From contig OY294068.1 of the NCBI GenBank assembly GCA_958510875.1, positions 156,338,388-156,402,387 on the forward strand: a stretch of DNA of 64,000 nucleotides, given 5' to 3'. Below are positions 60,038 to 64,000 of this stretch, in pieces (position 1 is the first letter of the stretch; each line of letters begins with the position of its first letter). The translations under genes and the position numbers were made by a program. The notes under the pieces were generated by a model that saw nothing but the letters and a program-made list of their open reading frames with translations, ran no database searches and had not been told where the DNA came from. Source of the stretch: Endomychus coccineus. Taxonomy: Eukaryota; Arthropoda; Insecta; Coleoptera; Endomychidae.

Positions 60038-60209
60038 TGTAACCAAGGGACTTCAAAAAATTTATATTTTCCAATGATAGTGATGCAGAAGCAACCTTCT
60101 CCTTCTTCAATGACAGTGATGCAGAAGCAACCTTCTCCCTCGAGCTCGTTGTAGATAATGACTGATGACCACTATGGAGATGTCTTTTATTGCTAAAATC
60201 CAAACCCAT
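59994..60209 (-). CDS. Small basic protein overlapping the capsid gene start
   Basis: 71 codons from the ATG at 60209; the last 44 bases overlap the start of the capsid gene in another frame. The N-terminus MGLDFSNKR is followed by two copies of a 12-residue unit (EKVASASLSL plus two), made by the 36-bp tandem repeat at 60073-60138, and by NINFLKSLGYNV near the C-terminus. Small basic ORFs next to capsid genes are common in this kind of virus, often as virion proteins. I cannot name a family. The overlap could also be chance. Confidence 0.45.
   Translation of the reverse strand: MGLDFSNKRHLHSGHQSLSTTSSREKVASASLSLKKEKVASASLSLENINFLKSLGYNVGKTSNIQRAKLH
60059..60066 (-). promoter_or_regulatory. 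TATA-like box before the capsid gene
   Basis: TATAAATT on the minus strand, about 22-29 bases upstream of the capsid ATG. The same kind of motif precedes the penton-like and DUF8207 genes. Confidence 0.45.
60073..60138. repeat. 36-bp tandem repeat
   Basis: AATGA(T/C)AGTGATGCAGAAG and the bases after it start at 60073 and at 60109, giving a period of 36 (12 codons), in frame with the small ORF. Confidence 0.9.
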
Positions 60210-60288
60210 GTTCTCAAGTGATGGCTACTGCAACCTTCTCAGTTGAATTCCTTTCATATAATGAGTGGTGGTGAGTATTGGATTATTA

Positions 60289-60294
60289 TTTATT
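60289..60294 (-). terminator. AATAAA overlapping the stop codon of the penton-like gene
   Basis: The end of the gene reads CAATAAATAATAA, so the TAA stop is part of the AATAAA signal. Such overlap is typical of compact viral genomes. Confidence 0.55.
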
Positions 60295-61033
60295 GTTGTG
60301 AGGTATAATCCCTAACGATCTTTTTCAATTCCAATCGTATAATAATTTCTTCTCCACGAAAATTTACCGGTTTCCAATTCTGATCTAGAATATTCAGTGT
60401 GATGTTATCGAAGGACGTCTTGCTGATAACCGGTAGATAAATAAGATTCTTCGGCTCTATATCAATGGAAAACCCAGGTGGTACAAGAGGTGAGAACTCA
60501 TATATCGTATGAGCTATCTTATTGTTATAATATGCTCCCGCGGTTAAGTTACACTCTACGCGTATAGTTTGAACTTTGATTATGTTTATAGGTCGATCAG
60601 ATACGTGTAGTTCACGAGATGTCAATTTCTTTTTGCTGAATCCCAACAGTTCGCTTATACTATCTTTAGGAATAAAATTCACTTGAAAATCACTCTTCAG
60701 CTCTGTGTGTAGAGTGTTGTTGTTAGATTTTATTGATAATTTCCGGTCACGCTCTTCTTGCTTCACTCCTATCCCACAAACTGTACTTTGTATGAAATCT
60801 TCGATGTCTGTCAACTCGTAGGACCCCGTAGGTATAGTAACTACTTTTTCCTCACCCTTCACATCTTCATAATAAAATTTATTAAAACCTTCTTCAATGT
60901 TCGGAATGCTATTGTACGTATGCAAGCCAACAAGTGCGATAGAATAATATGAATGAGGATCTAGTTCTATAGGTGGGTGGAAATCTACAGATAAACGAGA
61001 GCTCTTACCCGTGATAGTGAACGTCTGAGACAT
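60290..61033 (-). CDS. Candidate minor capsid (penton-like) protein
   Basis: 247 codons from the ATG at 61033 (MSQTFTITG). An in-frame ATG at 61051 would add six residues; I prefer the inner one because the FTITG strand then starts close to the N-terminus as expected for the family. The sequence is beta-rich and soluble, with HPPIELD, YNSIPNI, IPTGSYEL and DIEDFI, a pattern that recurs in insect-genome proteins next to DJR capsid genes. Length and position immediately before the capsid gene suggest a single jelly-roll penton or minor capsid protein. This is an inference from context, not from a catalytic motif. The frame is intact. Confidence 0.65.
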   Translation of the reverse strand: MSQTFTITGKSSRLSVDFHPPIELDPHSYYSIALVGLHTYNSIPNIEEGFNKFYYEDVKGEEKVVTIPTGSYELTDIEDFIQSTVCGIGVKQEERDRKLSIKSNNNTLHTELKSDFQVNFIPKDSISELLGFSKKKLTSRELHVSDRPINIIKVQTIRVECNLTAGAYYNNKIAHTIYEFSPLVPPGFSIDIEPKNLIYLPVISKTSFDNITLNILDQNWKPVNFRGEEIIIRLELKKIVRDYTSQQ

Positions 61034-61059
61034 GATTGATGAAAACTTCATCAACAATC

Positions 61060-61069
61060 TATTTATATA
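61060..61069 (-). promoter_or_regulatory. TATA box before the penton-like gene
   Basis: TATATAAATA on the minus strand, 27-36 bases upstream of the ATG at 61033 and inside the end of the PLA2-like remnant. Confidence 0.5.
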
Positions 61070-61288
61070 CTAATAAATGTTAGTCGACCAATTCCAAATA
61101 TAACTGGCTACAATTATAAGTGTTATATTGCATGAAATATCGTGTAGACGGCAAGCTTTATCGAATGAATTGATACCCTGAATCTCCTCAACCGTTCTTC
61201 TAATTTTGCCCCTGGTATTGATTTGAAGTTCAAACGGGGGCTTGTTTATAAGCGTATTGAGAACAACTTCTCCCACGCACGCTTCCAT
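61070..61288 (-). pseudogene. Phospholipase A2-like domain remnant
   Basis: 72 codons from the ATG at 61288. The centre reads INSFDKACRLHDISC. The pattern DxACxxHDxxY with its His-Asp pair is the catalytic helix of the PLA2-like domain found in parvovirus VP1 and in Polinton-like elements, where it helps virions leave endosomes. Here the Tyr is Cys and I see no upstream calcium-binding GPG loop; the stretch before it (NKPPFELQINTRGKIRR) seems to have lost it. The frame runs off into unrelated sequence after the helix. Most likely a deleted, inactive gene. Confidence 0.5.
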
Positions 61289-61484
61289 ACAGACTGATGA
61301 GAATTCAAGATTGCACCGCTATTTAACGAGGGGTGGGAGGAAGACCAAAGATCTCAAAATAATTTTTTTTATTAATTATCTCAATACAAAAGACTTAAGT
61401 ATAATCTTAACAATATATGTTTCAAATATCTCAATCTTGACTCTTGATTCATCGTCCTAGTCGTATTGCATATTCCTACCCCTA

Positions 61485-61580
61485 TCACCTATATTGAAGT
61501 CCTTTTATGTATGTTCGACGCTGGTAAAAGTTCTTTCTTCTGTGCTCATGAAGCTCATGCACAACTTGTTCTCTACTCAT
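61485..61580 (-). pseudogene. Very short basic ORF resembling an integrase N-terminal segment
   Basis: 31 codons from the ATG at 61580, on the same strand as the cassette. The translation contains ELHEHRRKNFYQRR and then YIKG. The spacing ELHxxxRxNFxRRxxxxKG recalls the stretch just before the catalytic core of rve-type integrases in insect Polinton-like elements. Nothing of the core follows, so it would be only a relic. Alternatively it is a genuine small Arg-rich virion protein. Confidence 0.35.
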
Positions 61581-61597
61581 CTTATCAATGTGGAAAT

Positions 61598-62242
61598 CTA
61601 GTGTAGAATTAATTTTTTGGGTATATTCACAGGATTTGGAGATATACGTTTCACAGAGGCCTGCTTTGATGTTATGGATGATGAAGGTCTCTTCTTAGAA
61701 GGTTCCACAGATGTCATCCGTCGTTCTAACGCCTCCACTTTACTAGTAATGTCATTTAGACGCATGTTCATACTGTTAAATGTGTTATTGATCTCTTCCA
61801 ATTCATTTCTGTTTTCCCTCACACTATCACTGATTGTTTTATACTCTGATTTTATATAGATTCCCATTTCATTATATTTATTCTGAATGTCCATCAGATG
61901 TTTATCAATGTTGAGAATAACCTTGTCATTCGTTAAGTTATGTTCATCCAGATCCTTGTTGATATCTTTGATCAAATTATCAACCCTAACATTGAAGGTA
62001 TCTTTAAGACTGGTTTCCGTTTTCAGATTCAGTTTGTGTGTTAATTTATCAACATACACTTTATTTGCAACATCTCCATCATCATTCGGTGATTTTACGT
62101 TACACAATCTACGATTTTCCATATCATAACTTCCATCGCTCGTTAGGAATAATCCTTGTCCGTGAACTTGTTTGAAATTATTATTAAATACATTTGTATC
62201 ATATATCCACATGGAAGAGGAGGCTCTGCCAAACTTATCCAT
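61598..62242 (-). CDS. Trimeric fibre-like attachment protein
   Basis: 214 codons from the ATG at 62242; the stop is at 61598. A further ATG at 62251 would add three residues. With the inner start, ATGGATAA overlaps the stop of the upstream gene by 8 bases, a compact arrangement. Residues 41-65 (MENRRLCNVKSP, then VANKVYVD) match the N-R-x-x-N-V-x-x-P...D-x-x-N-K-x-Y-V-D motif common in phage and virus fibres and tail proteins. Residues about 70-175 are heptad-rich and likely form a coiled coil; the C-terminus is basic. It probably projects from the capsid. The frame is intact. Confidence 0.65.
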   Translation of the reverse strand: MDKFGRASSSMWIYDTNVFNNNFKQVHGQGLFLTSDGSYDMENRRLCNVKSPNDDGDVANKVYVDKLTHKLNLKTETSLKDTFNVRVDNLIKDINKDLDEHNLTNDKVILNIDKHLMDIQNKYNEMGIYIKSEYKTISDSVRENRNELEEINNTFNSMNMRLNDITSKVEALERRMTSVEPSKKRPSSSITSKQASVKRISPNPVNIPKKLILH

Positions 62243-63290
62243 TGAAACCATCTTTATAACTGAGATGAATTTGTCTTACACCTGGTTTTTGTTCAATTAC
62301 CCCTGCCTCTATCAATTCTTCTATTATAGAGATTATCTCATTGTGATGATTATGGTTACCTGCATGCGAGGATGCAACAAGAAGTCTCAGTCTATCCACA
62401 ATTTCGTTAACGTCATCCCAATAAACATATTCGATAGGTTTCTCGTTATATTCAAGCATATCATTTTTGATATATGCACTTCCAGTGTATGTTTTGGCTC
62501 TGGGTCTTTTCATGGAATTAATCAAAGGTTTCAGTACATTTTTGTATTTTACAATGTTTCTTATTCGATCAGCTGGATCGTTATTACGCCTATGGGCACT
62601 AGTCATTTCCATCATTTGACTGTAATTTTTCCCATCTTCCACAGTGTAAGTATCAGGTAGAACATCTCTATAAAATATCAAATTATACAGTCCTGTGGTA
62701 CCCTTGAACGGAGTACCCTTGATAGTTATATTACTCTCACTATCAATTTCTATAGGTTGATTACCCATGAACCATTTGTCTAAAGTTGAATTATATTGCA
62801 AACCCATTTTATCATCATATCTCTTAACATCATCATCCAATAGGAATCCTTCCAAGTAATAACGTGCTAATGTGGGGTATTGTTGCAGAAACTCCTCTGT
62901 AGCCGCTGCATTATCTTTCTTATGTTTTCTGAATTCTTCACGAATCTGATCGATAGTAGGTTCGGGTGTAAACACATCCTCCTCAGTATCTTGGGGGTTA
63001 TATACGAATTCTTCACCTTCAGTTACAATATTTGGGATTGGTATGTTCTCCATTTGTGTTGCTGTAGAAACAATACTTTTAGGTTTAACCAACGAATTTT
63101 GTTTGATTATTTCAGCATTTCTCGCAATTTCCTCCAGAGGTTTAGATACATTCCTGAACATATTATCTAGAATCTCATCATTTTCAGCTTTACCCAATTT
63201 CACAGCCATATATTTTTTCCTCACAACGTTTGCTAACTCCCAAATTTTTTTCTTCAATTGTTGTTTTTTCTTTAGCACACCCACGTCCAT
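62235..63290 (-). CDS. DUF8207-type protein of the viral cassette
   Basis: 351 codons from the ATG at 63290 to TAA at 62235. The N-terminal 65 residues are charged and probably coiled-coil; residues 80-125 are acidic. The conserved block has FKGTTGLYNLIF (195-206), AHRRNNDPADRI (232-243) and YVYWDDVNEIVDRLRLLVAS (288-307) followed by HAGN. I recognise this as the DUF8207 family, which accompanies DJR capsid genes in insect genomes; the function is unknown. It starts 42 bp after the ATPase stop and overlaps the fibre gene, so the three genes behave like a polycistronic or tightly packed unit. The frame is intact. Confidence 0.7.
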   Translation of the reverse strand: MDVGVLKKKQQLKKKIWELANVVRKKYMAVKLGKAENDEILDNMFRNVSKPLEEIARNAEIIKQNSLVKPKSIVSTATQMENIPIPNIVTEGEEFVYNPQDTEEDVFTPEPTIDQIREEFRKHKKDNAAATEEFLQQYPTLARYYLEGFLLDDDVKRYDDKMGLQYNSTLDKWFMGNQPIEIDSESNITIKGTPFKGTTGLYNLIFYRDVLPDTYTVEDGKNYSQMMEMTSAHRRNNDPADRIRNIVKYKNVLKPLINSMKRPRAKTYTGSAYIKNDMLEYNEKPIEYVYWDDVNEIVDRLRLLVASSHAGNHNHHNEIISIIEELIEAGVIEQKPGVRQIHLSYKDGFNG

Positions 63291-63320
63291 GCTGAGCGGG
63301 TTGTCTATTTCAAATGAAAG

Positions 63321-63329
63321 TATATATAC
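63321..63329 (-). promoter_or_regulatory. TATA box before the DUF8207-type gene
   Basis: GTATATATA on the minus strand, 31-39 bases upstream of the ATG at 63290. A second TATATATAC lies at 63339-63347 inside the end of the ATPase gene. Confidence 0.45.
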
Positions 63330-63332
63330 ATG

Positions 63333-63986
63333 TTAGATGTATATATAACTATCAAAACCTTTGCGATAACGTCCTTTGTTCATATCACAGTCTTTGTTTA
63401 TCATAAGGAATCCATATTTATCTTTCCAACATACGCTACATATCTCTTTGAATTTTTCGAGTGACATGTCGGTACTTACATGATCGGTGAATATATGTTT
63501 CAAATTGAGCTCATCCTGTTTGAAAATAATCAAGCAATTGGCATTGTCGCGCAATCCATGTTTTGGACATTTAGCAAAAGACTGGCAAAGATAGAAACTA
63601 TCAATTGAGTTGTGTCTCCCTCTTGAAAAATAAGCACGAATTTTCTGCTGTTTCTCAAACATCACGTCATCGAATATTATTATCGAATTAGGCCTCGCTT
63701 CTGTGGGGTCTATGACCTCATCACTTTCGGTACAAGGAAAATATCCAAGCCCCTCAATTTTCTTCAATGTCTCCTTTAGTAACTGGTATTTTGGTTGGTG
63801 TAAAGACTTTGAATATATGTACACGTTTTCAAATTTCAGGCCGTTAGCATCCAACAATAGAGATAACATCACATTTGTTTTCCCACAATTACTTGGACCA
63901 CAGATTATTGTTCGTAGAGTATTAGGCAGCAAAGAGCTGTGACGTTGTGGTTGTTCAACATTCTCATTGCTTGACCCTAAGTTCAT
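63333..63986 (-). CDS. A32/FtsK-HerA-like genome-packaging ATPase
   Basis: 217 codons from the ATG at 63986, chosen because it is the first ATG; the frame stays open to the window edge, so the N-terminus may be longer and the gene partial here. Walker A is GPSNCGKT (residues 30-37). Walker B is IIIFDD (102-107). FSRGRHNSIDSFYLCQS follows at about 117-133, with the Arg-His and the Gln typical of A32-like packaging ATPases. These enzymes pump the dsDNA genome into preformed capsids. The enzyme fits with the DJR capsid protein of the same cassette. Intact frame. Confidence 0.82.
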   Translation of the reverse strand: MNLGSSNENVEQPQRHSSLLPNTLRTIICGPSNCGKTNVMLSLLLDANGLKFENVYIYSKSLHQPKYQLLKETLKKIEGLGYFPCTESDEVIDPTEARPNSIIIFDDVMFEKQQKIRAYFSRGRHNSIDSFYLCQSFAKCPKHGLRDNANCLIIFKQDELNLKHIFTDHVSTDMSLEKFKEICSVCWKDKYGFLMINKDCDMNKGRYRKGFDSYIYI

Positions 63987-64000
63987 AATACTCAACGAGT

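Noticed and set aside
60038..60046. Longer capsid protein starting upstream of the first ATG
   Set aside because: The only upstream in-frame initiator is TTG; the ATG at 60037 with a TATA box about 25 bp upstream is a better start.

Overview
The window is AT-rich eukaryotic DNA, almost certainly from an arthropod and most likely an insect. The evidence is the mix of decayed mobile elements: IS630/Tc1/mariner-type (ITm), hAT, pogo, Helitron, Penelope-like elements (PLEs) with GIY-YIG domains, non-LTR retrotransposons, BEL/Pao, foldback elements and MITEs. I see no intact host gene, no rRNA and no CRISPR array. No confident functional tRNA gene is visible.

Layout. From 0.5 to 2.8 kb lies an ITm element with very long terminal inverted repeats (family A); a second copy lies at 38.1-40.5 kb. 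From 3.5 to 5.4 kb are two foldback elements, one carrying a PLE GIY-YIG fragment. From 5.9 to 7.3 kb is a non-LTR fragment split by a Helitron. From 8.3 to 9.8 kb is a short hAT element. From 13 to 16 kb is a nest of PLE 3-prime fragments with a hammerhead-like motif and a palindromic MITE. From 17 to 18.6 kb is a diverged tandem array split by a related MITE. ITm family B lies at 19.2-21.4 kb with a decayed copy at 50.8-52.3 kb, and another ITm relic at 21.8-23.6 kb. A pogo-like relic at 25-26.1 kb is partly included in a 1.9 kb tandem duplication (25.6-29.3 kb). A PLE lies at 30.5-32.7 kb, non-LTR and BEL/Pao fragments at 34.4-37.1 kb, and non-LTR fragments at 40.8-46.4 kb surround a foldback element built of about 140-bp tandem units. 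The region 54.5-58.2 kb holds non-LTR and tRNA-derived SINE debris and blocks of direct repeats.

The distinctive region is 58.8-64.0 kb: a compact, minus-strand, virus-like gene cassette with open reading frames. In transcription order it holds an A32-like packaging ATPase (running to the window edge), a DUF8207-type protein, a fibre-like coiled-coil protein, a very short integrase-like remnant, a phospholipase-A2-like remnant, a candidate minor capsid/penton protein, a small overlapping ORF and a double jelly-roll (DJR) major capsid protein. TATA-like boxes stand just upstream of three genes, and an AATAAA overlaps one stop codon. This is best read as the morphogenesis half of an endogenous DJR virus of the Polinton/adintovirus-like world. 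Any polymerase, full integrase and right terminus would lie beyond 64 kb. All assignments rest on reading motifs by eye; no searches were run.
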